A DNA stretch of 64,000 nucleotides, from the NCBI GenBank assembly GCA_038380435.1, contig JAWZYU010000671.1:24001-88000 (forward strand), given 5' to 3'. The notes beneath the pieces were generated by a model. It was not told the origin of the DNA. It did not search any database and saw only the letters and a list, made by a program, of their open reading frames with translations. The stretch comes from Ryuthela nishihirai. Its lineage: Eukaryota; Arthropoda; Arachnida; Araneae; Heptathelidae. This document shows positions 49,444 through 60,647 of the stretch, piece by piece; position 1 is the first letter of the stretch; the number at the start of each line of letters is the position of its first letter. The translations under genes were made by a program, and so were the position numbers.

Positions 49444-49735
49444 AACTGAAGGCGGGTAGCATACCAGGTTTATAATCTGAAGTTCCCAAGGTCAAATCCC
49501 AGCTGGGCACGCATTGAGATTGATCTCTGCAAAACTCTCCGCCCTCACCTCAGTTAGTAGGGAACACTGATGGGCTTGGAAAGATCGCCGCCCATCGAAT
49601 GGGATATTAAGCCGTGGTCCTAGGGTACGGAAGAGCCATAATTTGTGCATGTTAAAGAACATGGTGGATCGCTTTAATACGAGTCTACCATCTGTCTCCT
49701 AACAGTTGTCCTGTGGGTTTCCCTCCCGTCGGATG
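49444..49735 (+). mobile_element. Old SINE family 1 copy
   Basis: A diverged copy from gcgggtagcataccagg (A-box side largely lost) through the B-box-like ggtcaaatcccagctggg to ctcccgtcggatgggatg. More changed than the others, and lacking the usual tail. Confidence 0.78.
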
Positions 49736-50070
49736 GGATGTTAATGCCTTCTTTTTCTTCAACTGCATATAAGTACATTGAATTATTATTTGATGGCAGT
49801 TGACTAATGCAAGTATTCCTATCTAAAAATTTATAATCAATATCTCCGTAATTTTTTAAACTGATTATCCATTTCATTCAGCAGTGCAGTCATATCATTA
49901 CCAATTGGAAACAGGTGTTTTTCTATTAGTACCTATATTGTTATTAACTAACATCCATTGCTTATTTCGATCATTTATGCAAAGAGTAAATTGTAAATAA
50001 TAAAAAATTCTCTTTGGCATCTTTTATCTTTATCTTTAAACATTTAGAATAATTCTTACACTCGTTTTCC

Positions 50071-50190
50071 AAAAGTGCATTATAAAGATTCTTTTTTATA
50101 TTTTTGGTATAATTTCTCTTTAATTTTCCAAAAATGCATTATAAGGATTCTTTTTATATTTTTGGTATAATTTCTCTTTACTTTTTATCA
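50071..50190. repeat. 59-bp tandem duplication
   Basis: tgcattataaagattc (50076) and tgcattataaggattc (50135) start two adjacent copies that each end ggtataatttctcttta. Confidence 0.85.
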
Positions 50191-50463
50191 TGTTTTTTTA
50201 GTTCTGCAGTGATCCAATTGTTGCCTTTTTTTCTTACTCCCCTTAACCATTTTACCATATTTATAGCACATATCAGCATAATCTATCATTTTGATGAATT
50301 CACCACACAGTTGATTCACGTCCATGAAATCATTAGACGATATTTCATAATATTTTAAGCATAAATCAAACTTTTTGTAATTAATACATGTGGGAAACCT
50401 GCCAATATTAGTATGTGATGTTAATTTGTTATTATTGTTAGGATAAGTGATAGTTAATAATAT

Positions 50464-51010
50464 TGTTGCGAATTACAAAATATGAATAGTCACTGAGCGT
50501 GAGTTTCAATAAGTGTATTTTCAAACTAATTACAATACAATGCAAATCCTTTCAATAATATGGATGAAGTATCTCATAAACAAATTAACTACTATTATAC
50601 ATAAGTCATTAATACTTTTTCTGCAGAGCATAAAAGACCAGTCTGTTCTACTAAACTATTACTTCTATACTGTCTGTCGTATCTCTTGAATACATTCACT
50701 TCAGGCGTAAATAATCCTTCGTCTTTGATTAAATCACTAGACGTATCACACTAGCAAAACATAACGACCTCTCGCACACACATCACATAAAAGATACTTC
50801 TTGTCTTTTACTTATCGCGCTCTGACTCAGACCATCCGAACATCCTTTCAGATCTCCAACTTTATCACACTGCACTGCTATATTTTTCATTCTTCTAAAT
50901 CGTTCTAAGTTCCAATTCGTTGGTTAATTGAATCTCACGTAGAAGCACACACGAGGGCTCCAGTCACGTTAACTCGTGAAGTCACTGTTGCTCTATCATC
51001 TGTCGTAACA
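50464..51010. mobile_element. Solo LTR, 547 bp
   Basis: Starts TGTTGCGAATTAC and ends CTGTCGTAACA (TG...CA ends with a short inverted repeat). Flanked by 4-bp duplications ATAT (50460-50463 and 51011-51014). Removing it joins the two halves of the fossil non-LTR frame (DHHSI and LLTITYP), which independently supports the borders. Four-base duplications fit Ty3/Gypsy-type integrases. No internal region is present, so it is a product of LTR-LTR recombination. Confidence 0.85.
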
Positions 51011-51303
51011 ATATTGAATGATGATCCGTTATATTACTGAAATAAATTGCAGAAGATATATTGCAAACCAAAGTATTACGAACAAAAATATGATCGATAC
51101 AACTAAGTGAATTATTTACTTCTGTGGTATTTCCATTAATATATGATAAAACCACATTAGAATGCAATAAATGTTATTATCCTCTACCATACTATCATTT
51201 TTATATAAGTCCAGATTTATGTCACCTAGCAATATAATATTTTTATAGTTCAAGAAATTTAAAATAATTTCTAGTTCTACCAAAAATAATTCTACCGTAA
51301 TAT

Positions 51304-51519
51304 TGTTTGGGGCAGTTTGTAACTGCTGAGCTGAGGGAGGACTGTGTCCCTGAGAGTGAATTATTCATTTCGAGTAAATGTACATAGATGCAGATAGAAT
51401 TAAAGAGTGTAAATAGGAGCGCTGCGTATCTGAGTTATTCAGCAAAGGTTGTGCATATGTCTCACCTACGCAAAGGACCACTCGCGCCGATGAATGTCTG
51501 ACATACTGGTGTCAGAGCG
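51304..51519 (+). mobile_element. Possible LTR with primer-binding site
   Basis: TGTTTGGGGCAG near 51304 begins just where the fossil non-LTR ends. TGGTGTCAGAGCG at 51507-51519 resembles primer-binding sites seen directly after LTRs (TGG complementary to a tRNA CCA end). The ~200 bases between could be an LTR. A second LTR was not found. Together with the zinc knuckle at 52311 this may be the start of an old Gypsy-like element. Confidence 0.3.
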
Positions 51520-51929
51520 TGTGCTGAAAGTTCGGCAGAGGTAAGCCGAAGTGACAGGAACAAGGAACTTTTACTGATCCTATTGGATTACAATTGTGAG
51601 TGTGCCAGTGAAGGAACTTAGGCAGTGCCCTACTTCAGGAGGAGCTGTTTGCCGGAGATTAGATCGACGCCGTGATCCAGTGAAGTGTACAGCCCAGTCA
51701 ACATCTAGATCCAGTCGGAGTCTATAGTTCGGATGATGCAGTGATCCGGTGCAGGCTACAGCTAGATCAACGGTGGTTAGCTTTAGTGAAACATCCTGTT
51801 GTGTATTTTCTTGTGCTGTTTGTTGTCTTAGCATGAGGTGGACACAGGTGGTTATTAAGAGGGGGACAGAGGGGGGACATAACAACATTAAATACAACAC
51901 CCCCAAAAGAAAAGATTCCTGAAAGTCCT

Positions 51930-52135
51930 GATTGCAACCAACTCAAGTTTGAATCCCTCCTTGGCCATCATTAAGAATTCTCTCAGCAAACCCACCATCC
52001 CAAGGAGACTGATGGGCTTGGAAAGGTCGCGGTCTGTCGGGTGAGACGTTAAGCTGTGGCCCCATGTGCGGGACAGCCATATCTTTGCACGTGAAAGAAC
52101 ACGCTAGATGGCCTTGACGATAGGTTACATATGTT
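51930..52135 (+). mobile_element. Old SINE family 1 fragment
   Basis: From the B-box-like caagtttgaatccctcc through gatgggcttggaaagg to the middle of the body; ends near 52135. No target duplication is visible. Confidence 0.75.
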
Positions 52136-52960
52136 CTCGAACCTATGGAATTAGCCGATTGCATTAATCATCGGAGTTGCCGCAATGCAAATGAGACCTG
52201 CCAAATAGGGTGGGAGTCGAATAAATACGTTCCCCCACCTAAACGCAATGAACAAGGAGAGTGAGAAATGTAGGAAGTGCGATGAGAGAAATCCAGCCAC
52301 CAGCAAATACATACCAGCGTCGTTGTTTTGAATGCAGTACCGACTCCCATATTCGGAAATATTGTCCTCAGCTCGGGGCAGGCAGGGACAATAAGTCCGC
52401 ACAGGTTCGCCATGTAGAGGCTAAAGAATCCGAGAGTGAAGGACTTCAGCTACTTCTGTTCGGAAAATTAATCTTTGGAAACCAGAGTATATACTGTATA
52501 TGACATATTAAAAGCTGGGCTTAAATAATAGCTTGTGCTTGAACAGTAACCGGATAGAAGCAAGAAATTGAAAATAGGATCCCGGGCTATTATTCGAATA
52601 TTTCGAATATATTAATATGTGGAAATGATTCTCATTGTTTCGTGCATCTGGCATCAGAAACGTTTCGCAAACGCAACAAGTGAAGATCTGAAATATTCAA
52701 AATTCTGAACAATGTAAATGGGGAACAATTGAAGAGTTGAAAGAATATGTTTCCTAAGAATCATTCAATCGAATTTCGTTTGGTAAGAGAGTCGAGCGTA
52801 CTTTAGCGGATAAAGTTGATATTTGCTACGGATTGTAGTTGTACTTATTGGTGAGATTATATGATAGTTTGCGCTTATTTTGTATGTGCTGATATTTGTA
52901 TTGAAAAAGCGCTGAGTTATTGTTAGTCATCGATTGATTTTATTGGATATTTATTTGATT
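52136..52960. other. Mostly unassigned, with a gag-like remnant
   Basis: Apart from the zinc knuckle entry, no coding signal seen. AT-rich with a small palindrome gaatatttcgaatatatt near 52596. Confidence 0.4.
52261..52503 (+). pseudogene. Gag-like CCHC zinc-knuckle remnant
   Basis: Frame containing CFECSTDSHIRKYC, a perfect C-x2-C-x4-H-x4-C zinc knuckle of retroelement nucleocapsid type, followed by an acidic stretch (VEAKESESEG). There is no other gag, protease or RT motif around it. It may belong with the LTR-like sequence at 51.3-51.5 kb, the SINE at 51.93 kb lying between. Function is inferred from the knuckle only. Confidence 0.45.
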
Positions 52961-52969
52961 ATCGCAGGG

Positions 52970-53491
52970 ATGCTAAACGCTGCACATTCTGAGTGCCAAG
53001 CGTTGTCTGTACGCGAGCGCACTCTGCGATTTGGAAGGAGGCGCCGAGAAGGCCTCCGCAAATTTTGGAAGCGCCTGAGAAAGGCTTCCGTATGCTGCGC
53101 CAACTGCAGTGGAGAGGAGAGTGAAGTGTACATGCCGACGTCATCACATACATGCGGCATCTTCTACCTCCCCACCACCAGTGATGTCGGATCCACCAGT
53201 GATGTCGGATCCACTAGTGATGTCGGATCGCTCGATACCTCTCCATCCGTGGACAGCAGAGATATTCCACCAGAAGGTAGAGTAATAACTCCTGAGGAAG
53301 ACTCCATCTCCTCCATTTCATTGTATGAAGAGAGCTCCAGCGAAATAGAAGATGACACCTCAATCGACATCCTTGAAGGGGAGTCTCTAGCGGGAAAAAT
53401 TTTAATTTGGATGACCATTTTATTCCTGATGCTCGAGTATATTGCTACTGATATCTACAGATCTGTTGTCTCTTTCTTTTCTTTTTCTTAA
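52970..53491 (+). CDS. Unassigned open frame, 173 codons
   Basis: Not recognised. ATG at 52970; upstream in-frame codons are open to about 52934 without another ATG. The N-terminal part is very arginine-rich (RERTLRFGRRRREGLRKFWK), then a Cys pair cluster SVCCANC. A triple six-residue repeat TSDVGS is encoded by 18-bp direct repeats near 53180-53235. A Ser/Asp/Glu-rich acidic region follows (EEDSISSISLYEESSSEIEDD), then a hydrophobic segment near the C-terminus (ILIWMTILFLMLEYIATD) that could span a membrane. Composition is GC-richer than the flanks. It could be an exon, a retroelement accessory frame or chance; no promoter or poly-A signal is assigned. Confidence 0.35.
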   Translation: MLNAAHSECQALSVRERTLRFGRRRREGLRKFWKRLRKASVCCANCSGEESEVYMPTSSHTCGIFYLPTTSDVGSTSDVGSTSDVGSLDTSPSVDSRDIPPEGRVITPEEDSISSISLYEESSSEIEDDTSIDILEGESLAGKILIWMTILFLMLEYIATDIYRSVVSFFSFS

Positions 53492-53914
53492 GTATAATCC
53501 GCACCACAGAAATAGACATTTGCTTGTATGAAACTCCGTGTATGACTCTAAACCAAAATCTGAAATTAAAATCTGGAAAACACAACAGAAATAATCAGAT
53601 GGTAAAAAAAGGATTTAAAACTATCAAAAAAGTGAAAGAAATAGAAACAATGAAATAAAAAGACAAATAATAAGTTATAAAGATTAAAAGAACAAAATTA
53701 AAAAAAAAATGTCTCCCCTAAAAGCCATCCTCAGACGTCCCAGATCGTGGGAGACGGGCAACATCCAATATCTGTTGATTTCCCCAAGAATTCATTTCAT
53801 CTTTGGGGAAAACCTCAGATAATGGATGGCTAACATGAGGCTCTGGTACAATACATACATAGGTACACACACATATCTGTATATATTATAGCCATCATTG
53901 AGATAACTAAATTT
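53492..53914. other. AT-rich, nothing recognised
   Basis: Contains A-rich runs and, at 53825-53900, a segment that recurs at 55311-55400 (ggatggctaacatgaggctc followed by a CA/TA-rich stretch). Confidence 0.45.
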
Positions 53915-54972
53915 TTAAGTATTGCATACGATTATTAAATTATGACGATTAACAGAAACAAAAATCTTTTTCAAATCTTGGAAGCCAGTAACCACAGATT
54001 TCTGAAACTCTAAACATTTATCAAAAAATGTCCCTAAGAGAGAAATTTGATTTATACATTCCCTTTCCCTTCTGAATCCACGCTGTTCATTACACAGTTG
54101 CCCATCTGTCGAATCCTTAATTCTTTTAAACACAATACTGCAAGGAACCTTGACCTGTCACAGAAAGTAGGCTGTTCCCTTTTTCATTATCACCAGAATT
54201 GCAATCACTTTTCGTTACAATAGGATAGTTATAGTGAAATCCTTAGCAACAACGCTACTTTTAGTCAGTAAAGTGACAACAGAAGGATTCCAAGCTCTAA
54301 GCATCTAAACAGTAATTTCATCTACCCATGGGGGTTCATGCAGTTTTAATTTAGGGAAAGCCAAAGTAACTTTAGAATGTGATTATAGACCCAACATTGA
54401 AGTCAGTACTGCATCTATCCTCACTGCAAAGAATGGGAGTAGAATTAACCACATTGTTTAGAACTCTCCCAAATGCTCACACGAAATAGCACCGACAGAT
54501 TCCTCCCCTTGAAAAACGTTATCATGTTTATCCATCAATCCCTGTGTGTCAGTCTGTTTCTTCTCACATAAAAGATCTGATACAACTAACTGCTTCCTTT
54601 GCGTTGCCAAAGATTTTCTATCAACTGTTAACACATTTATTAAACTCTTTGTAATGTTGTCTCTGATGACTAGTATGGTGTTCATTAAGATTGTTCACGC
54701 AATTCTTCCTTCCAGAAATAATCTAGAAAGCATTATCGCACAAATGACTGTGTCTCCTCTTTTCCTTTTTATCCAAAAGAGTACTGTAAATTTCAAGAAA
54801 AGCCTGTTTATAATGATCCCATTTTTCTTCAACTTGATAGTAGGCAAAGCACGATTTGGAAAACCACGATTACAATGATATATTGATCTCTGATTGTCAG
54901 CTTTGCGACATCTGGGTTTTCCAAGACTTCAGTGTTAAAGATTATTCTTTTCACCTTAGCACACCATTTTTA
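53915..54972 (-). pseudogene. Third, most decayed copy of the RTE-like element
   Basis: On the minus strand it follows element 3 from the end of the endonuclease (aacactgaagtcttgga near 54950 against aatactgaagctctgaa at 30713) through the linker (CEKKQTDTQGLMDKHDNVFQGEES near 54550) to the RT start (EQRGFRRERECINQ near 54070, RHNL near 53940). Many substitutions, indels and stops. It is clearly older than the copies at 29-32 and 57-60 kb. The YADD motif is missing. Confidence 0.8.
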
Positions 54973-55855
54973 CCTATCTTCCTATTGCTTTCGCAGTTTG
55001 TCAGTTTGTCGGTTTGTGGACTTGACAAATCATTGTACCATCATATCTTTCGAACGCGATGGAGAAACTTAACGATTCCTATGCTAAATGACAGTTTGTG
55101 AGGCGGGGAGTTCCATTGGCTATAACAATTTATCCCCCCATGCTTTCTTCTCCCATATAAAAAGGGGAAATATGAAAAATATTCTGTTATATCTCTAGAA
55201 CGCGAATGCCGAAAATAACCAGCTATCCGTCAAATAAAAGCCTGTGACGTAAGGAGTGTCATAGGCTATAAAAATATTGACGATTGTTCCGTTGTATCTT
55301 CGGAATGACAGTGGATGGCTAACATGAGGCTCTGGTACAATACATATATAGATATTCATACACACACACACACACACACACATATCTATATATTATTACT
55401 ATTAGTTATTTTTATAAAGTAATAAGCTATGCGTCAAATGAAACCTTCAGACGAGGAAAGGTTCATAAGCTTTAAATAAAAAAAATGCCTATGTTCCTAT
55501 ACGGACCCTAAAACGCAGAAAATAATCATAAAGCATCTCGATGGTGCAATCAGTCACCGAGTTGCTACAGTTACGAGTTGGATGTCAAATGAAAGCTCGT
55601 ATAATGACCGTAGTAAACTATTTCGAATTTTGCCCCCACACTTCCCCTCTGATAAAAAGGGGAGGATTTCCGCTGGGTTTGACTTTAACGAATCATATCT
55701 CAAATTACAATGCCAGGGGCTATCTCAAATATGACTCCAAAAGCGAAGGGGGAATGTGGGCGATGTTTACGAGTTTATATATCAAATGAAAGATTTTGAA
55801 GGTAGGTGTTTTCAGCGACAAAAGAATTAATTAACTGAAAAACTAAAAAAAAAAA
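54973..55855. other. Diverged repeats and a CA microsatellite
   Basis: Two loosely similar ~500-base blocks: cccatataaaaaggggaaa near 55156 and ctgataaaaaggggaggat near 55650, each with a cgtcaaataaaag/tgtcaaatgaaag motif nearby. (CA)n at about 55361-55381. No coding domain. Confidence 0.5.
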
Positions 55856-55858
55856 CAA

Positions 55859-56094
55859 TCTTCCTATATGGCCCTAAAAAGTAGAAAAAAATCCTAAAGC
55901 ATATCGATGGTGCAATCAGTCACTGAGTTCGTATTACTTCAAAGAAAGATAGGGCGCTGGCAATGGTGTCGAGTAGGTAAATCGGCGCTCTATCTTCCTT
56001 TGAAGTGAATGCAAACTTAGTGACTGATTGCACCATCGATATGCTTTAGGATTTTTTTTTTTTACTTTTTAGGGCCCTATAGGAAGATACGTAA
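55859..56094. repeat. Foldback repeat, ~100-bp arms
   Basis: The left arm (about 55859-55962) and right arm (about 55990-56094) are inverted: cttcctatatggccctaaaa and taaagcatatcgatggtgca recur in reverse complement, with ~30 bases between. A third copy of part of the arm lies in direct orientation at 55497-55558 (agcatctcgatggtgcaatc). Probably a non-autonomous foldback element. Confidence 0.8.
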
Positions 56095-56500
56095 TTTTAA
56101 TTTTTATAATTTAGTTATTTCCTTTTTGCACACTGACTGGCTAATAGGAAATCTACAAAAAATAATCATTAATACAATTTAAGATTATTTCTGACACATA
56201 AATTAAAACTTTAAACAAAGCAACAGGTAATACGTGTATTTACTATTGATTAACACTAATCATGAACTCTAAATTGGTTTGAGTTAAAAGATGAGATTAA
56301 CTAAAGTTATTTGAAAATATTAGATTAATCCTTGTTGTAATGATTTGTGCATCCCACAACTAAATAAGTTTTAATCATGTGTTATAATCGCTCTACAAAA
56401 GAAGATTTAACTGCGTTAAAAATACATTACAAAGGTCCTTATTGCGCAATTAGCTCTGTTCCGTTGTTGTACAAGGTATGGCTGCCAGATTTACTTCGAG
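56095..56500. other. AT-rich, nothing recognised
   Basis: No gene, RNA or known repeat recognised. Confidence 0.4.
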
Positions 56501-56512
56501 TATATATAGAAC

Positions 56513-56725
56513 AGCCGTCCCGTGGCCGAGTGGTTAGCGCGCTTGGCTACTGTTCTACGGGACCTGGGTTCGAGCCCCGGGTAAGGCATGGCTGTTTGTG
56601 TCGTTTTTCTGCTGAGGTCCTGCTATCCTCTCAGACCTTCTACTGTGGCATATAAACTGACAGGCTCCTGTCAGACCTCTGTGGCAAGCAGCTGCTTGAG
56701 GGGGTATTTATTTTCATTTATTTAT
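56513..56725 (+). mobile_element. tRNA-derived SINE, family 2
   Basis: A 213-bp element unrelated in body to family 1. tRNA-like head with A box TGGCCGAGTGG (56523-56533) and B box GGTTCGAGCCC (56567-56577), then a ~120-bp body and an attt-rich tail. Flanked by a perfect 12-bp duplication TATATATAGAAC (56501-56512 and 56726-56737). The head does not fold as a complete tRNA with an anticodon I can assign. Confidence 0.9.
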
Positions 56726-56804
56726 TATATATAGAACTCTGCGAAAAACAACAACGTATACATCACAAACATTGTTTAGACAAAATTTAGTATTACAGAA
56801 ATAA

Positions 56805-57197
56805 AGGGTGGCTCAGTCAGTAGCGCGCCAGGCTCGTAATCTGCAGTTCCCTGGTTCGAGTCCCAGCTGGGTTAGCGTTGAGATTTATCTTCGCAAATTT
56901 CCCCGCCCTGCCCACGGTTAGTAGGGGACACCACTGGGCTTGGAAAGACCGCCGTCAGTCGTATGGGAGCCGTGGCCCCGTGTGCTGGAGAGCCATACCC
57001 TGTGCACGTTAAAAACACGCTGGATGGCCTTGACGGGAGACTACCATCTGTCTCCCAACAGCTGTTCCAGTGGGTCCCCTCCCCCAACCGTCTCTGAACC
57101 TTCGGGGTCCATGTGACCTGGCCATTTAGCCCATGGTGTGCAAAAAAGTGCAGCTCAGAGGTAAAACAACCCCCCCCCCCAAAAAAAAAAAAAAAAA
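56805..57197 (+). mobile_element. SINE family 1 with homopolymer tail
   Basis: Starts gggtggctcagtcag, keeps both boxes, and ends in aaaacaac followed by a C-run and an A-run (57181-57197) instead of the usual caacccaaccca. No clear target duplication. Confidence 0.9.
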
Positions 57198-57511
57198 TTT
57201 CTTACTCTACATGCGGCCCAGTTTATGTTAAATGTTAGGAACGTGAGGCCCGAACGGAACAAGTTCCATGTCACACGAAAACTCGTTAAGTAGGAAGTGC
57301 TGCTGTCCATAAAACTAACAACCTTCGTTTTCTTTCCCGTCAAAATAGAAGAAATTTACTAGTTACTACATGTTCGGACAGCAAAGAATTACGAATTTCC
57401 TTTGAAGTGGAAGCTCGTATGAGGATCCGTGTGTGGGAGACAGTGTGGAGTCTAAAACCTTTTTTCTTCCCCACCTCAAAAAAAAAACTCAAATTATATC
57501 AATTATTATTC
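57198..57511. other. Short spacer, nothing recognised
   Basis: Between the SINE and the RTE-like copy. No coding or RNA signal. Confidence 0.4.
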
Positions 57512-59849
57512 GCCAATCTATAATTATACATACGGGCAACATGGCGAAACCAACGGAGTCTCTCTCTGCACAATATGCTGCTTAAAGGAGGTTGCAAACT
57601 CCTTTGCCTAACCTCGTCATTAGTTACAAAGTTGAACCACCTAATGCCCAAGATACTGCGTGAGCATCTGGAATCAAAAGCATCTAGTTTCCTGTTATCT
57701 TGTTTACAAAGTGTCCAAGTTTCACTACCATAACTAACCCTAGAAAGAACCAAACTATTATACAGTCTAATTTTAGTCTTTAGGTGTATATGCCTATTTC
57801 TCCACACTCTCCAAAGATTCTTAAAAGTCCCGGCAGCAATCCCTATTCGTCTGTTAATATCATGCCGCACATCACCATTATCTGTTACACAGTTCCCAAG
57901 ATAATTAAACTGTGACACCTGCTCAAGACTGCAACCATTCAGATGAACTGAATCACAACCTGCCTGACCAATTTTCATCACTTTAGTTTTCTCTCTGTTT
58001 ATAACCAAACCTACTCTACTACCAGTCACATCAACAGCTCGAATGAAAGAGTTCATCTCATCAACATCATTTGCCAAAAGGGCTAAATCATCAGCATAAT
58101 CTAAATCAGAAATTTTCGTATCTCCAGCCCATTTAAGGCCAAAATCTTTCCCTTGAAGTGAATTTCGCATAACATAATCAATAACCAAGCTAAAGAGAAA
58201 AGGAGACAAAATGCACCCTTGTCGAACACCAGAAGTAATGCTAAACCAATTGCTACAAGCCTTACCAACTCTCACACAAGACTCAGTGTTATTATAGAGA
58301 GCTTTCATAATGTTAACTAACTTGTCTGGTATACCATATGATCTCACAATCAACCACAAATTATGACGATCAACAGAGTCGAAAGCCTTTTTGAAATCAA
58401 CAAAGCTAGCAACCAAAGGTTTCTGAAACTCTAAACATTTCTCAAGAATCTGCCTAAGTGAAAATATCTGATCCACACATCCCCTACCACTTCTGAATCC
58501 ACATTGCTCATCACGCAATTGACTGTCAACCAGATTCTTAATTCTATTAAGCACAATCATGGAAAGAACTTTACCTGGAACAGAGAGTAGGCTGATACCC
58601 CTATAGTTATCACAAGAACTGTGATCACCTTTTTTGAAAATAGGGATAACAATAGCTCTGGTAAAATCCTTAGGAACCATGCCTTTATCATAAAAGATAT
58701 TCAGAATTTCAGTCATCCAAGTGGTAACCGGAACATTCCCAGTTCTAAGCATTTCTGTAGTAATTTCATCTGCCCCTGGGGATTTATGAAGTTAAAGTTT
58801 AGAAACAGCCAAATTTACTTCAGATTTTGTTAGAGGGCCAACATTAAAGCCACCAATGCATCTATCATCATTGCAAACAATGGGAATAGAACTAACCGCA
58901 TTATTTAGAATATCACTGAAATGCTTAGCCCACCTAGCCATGACAGAATCCTCACCTTCTATAACCTTACCTTGTTTATCCTTCAATCCCTGTATACCTG
59001 TCCGTTTTCTATCACACAAAACATTAACTATCTGGTACAGCTCTCTGCTGTTGTGCTGTCTAACTGATTCCTCGGCTTTGTCAGCCAAACCATCAAGCCA
59101 ATAATTCTTATCAGCAGCTAACCGATCTTTTACACATTTATTAAGTTCTCTGTAACACTTTCTATTAGGACTAGTAGGGTATTGATTAAAAACATTCCTG
59201 CAATTCTTTCTTTCCGAAATAAGCTCAAGTGCTTTATCACTCAGATAATTCTTCCTCCTCTGGTCCTTTTTCCCTAAAAGACTACTCTTAGTTTCCAAAA
59301 AAGCCTGTTTAAAATGGTTCTTCCTTAACTTCAGTAGTAAGCAAAATATGACTTTCATAATGACTAAGCAACCTATCATGGTAAGCTTCAGCTATAACTG
59401 GGTCTTTGAGAGCTTCAGAATTAAAGGTACATTTTTTAACACTAGCACAATACTTTTTAAGTTTATGTTGCAAGACACTTTTAACCAGGTAATGGTAAGT
59501 TCCAATTTCAGCTCCTCTACATGCCCTGGTATTCCTAACAGAACTAGCCCATTTGCTGTTAATTAATATATAATCAATCATATTCTTATGTAGCCCATCA
59601 GGTGAAACTCATGTGTACTTATGTATGTCGCGGTGTTTGTAATAAGTGTTAGTTATTCTGAGTCCATTCAGTTTACTTACCTGCAGGAGACGCTGCCCAT
59701 TGCCATTGCAGCTACCAATACCAAAAGGGCCTATTACTCCTCCCCAAAGGTCAGAGTCAGTACCAACTTTGGCATTGAAGTCACCAAGAACATGGGTATT
59801 ATCTCCTTTCTTGACAGAATTCAAAATATCCTGAAGTTGTTCATAAAAT
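57512..59849 (-). pseudogene. Second copy of the RTE-like element (endonuclease part, RT)
   Basis: Very close to element 3 (29.3-32.7 kb) but cut at both ends: it begins within the endonuclease (EQLQDILNSVKKGD, near 59845) and stops at YNYRLAN, before the C-terminal motif. The RT frame 58752-57499 is open over about 415 codons with IPIFKKGDHSS, NYRGISLLS, CGFRSGRGC, FKKAFDSVD, SGVRQGC and YADD (58098-58087). Breaks lie near 58795, 59330 and 59590. It keeps the RT frame where element 3 has lost it, so it shows where element 3's indels lie. The upstream break abuts an old SINE. Confidence 0.9.
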
Positions 59850-59854
59850 GCGTT

Positions 59855-60031
59855 TGGTTGGGTTGTTTTATCTCTGACCTGTAGTTATTTGCACACAAGG
59901 GGCTAAATGGCCACGTCATAAAGAACCAGAGGGATCAGTTTAGGTTGCGGGAAAGTGACCGAATGGAACAGCTGTTATGAGACAGATGGTAACCTCCTAT
60001 CCAAAGTTTTATTTAACCTGCACAGGGTATG
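59855..60031 (-). mobile_element. SINE family 1 fragment
   Basis: Tail side at the left (ggttgggttgttttatctctg), 5'-truncated at cacagggtatgat. Diverged. It sits directly at the 5' break of the RTE-like copy. Confidence 0.82.
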
Positions 60032-60647
60032 ATACATAGAGAATTTCTGAACTATTTTCTAGTGGTTTTCATCAGTTTTTATTCTAACAATATTAAGGTT
60101 TTACGACATTTTGTTATTTTCTGTCTTCTACTATTGGCTTTGGTAATTTTACGCTTATGACGTCATCTCCTTGAATTATATATATATATAATAGAGCAGT
60201 GGTTCTCAAAACCTTTTATACCTCACGTACCTCCTGGAAATGTGTATGTTACTGGCGTACCCCATGTATAGATACAGAAAACTATAGTTATACTATAACA
60301 ATGGAAATAAACTAAAACATATATTTACACACATTTTTTATTGTAAAATTTTCAATCAAAATATTATTACCAGATTTATTCCGGATATTGGAGCAATCTT
60401 CCGATGTCTGTCGTTTTTAAAAAGTTCGGAATATATGGTCAGTGACTTAGTTGTTTATGCGAAAGTTGTTAAAGCTTAAACTAATTCGTGACGGAAATGC
60501 GAATTACGAAACAAAAGGCGTATCCGGTTTAACGATTCGAAAAGCATTGTTCTGTCATCGATTCTTTAGCATAGGATGCAGTAACGTTCACTTCAGTGAA
60601 CTCTCATTACGACGGATGTTATGCAAATATGCCTTTAGAGAAACCAT
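60032..60647. other. Intergenic with a possible hAT-type terminus
   Basis: CAGTGGTTCTCAAAACCTTT at about 60196, followed by cacgtacctcctgg and gcgtacccc, resembles the end of many hAT transposons and MITEs. No opposite terminus was found, so at most it is a fragment. The rest is unassigned. Confidence 0.4.

Larger units (their letters stand above)
49740..51300 (-). pseudogene. Fossil CR1-like non-LTR element (endonuclease and linker)
   Basis: On the minus strand: ILLGDINLDLYKND (near 51235), SCIDHIFVRN (near 51100) and ITDHHSIL (near 51020) are endonuclease motifs. A solo LTR (50464-51010) then interrupts it. The reading goes on below 50463 with LLTITYPN, YYEISSNDFMDVNQLC and WITAELKKHD, a pre-RT linker, and ends with CISQLPSNNNSMYLYAVEEKE near 49750 before the RT. 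There are several frame breaks. The clade is inferred from the motif style; RT is not present. Confidence 0.65.

Noticed and set aside
56516..56590. Stand-alone tRNA gene
   Set aside because: It has a SINE body, tail and 12-bp target duplication. The acceptor ends do not pair convincingly.
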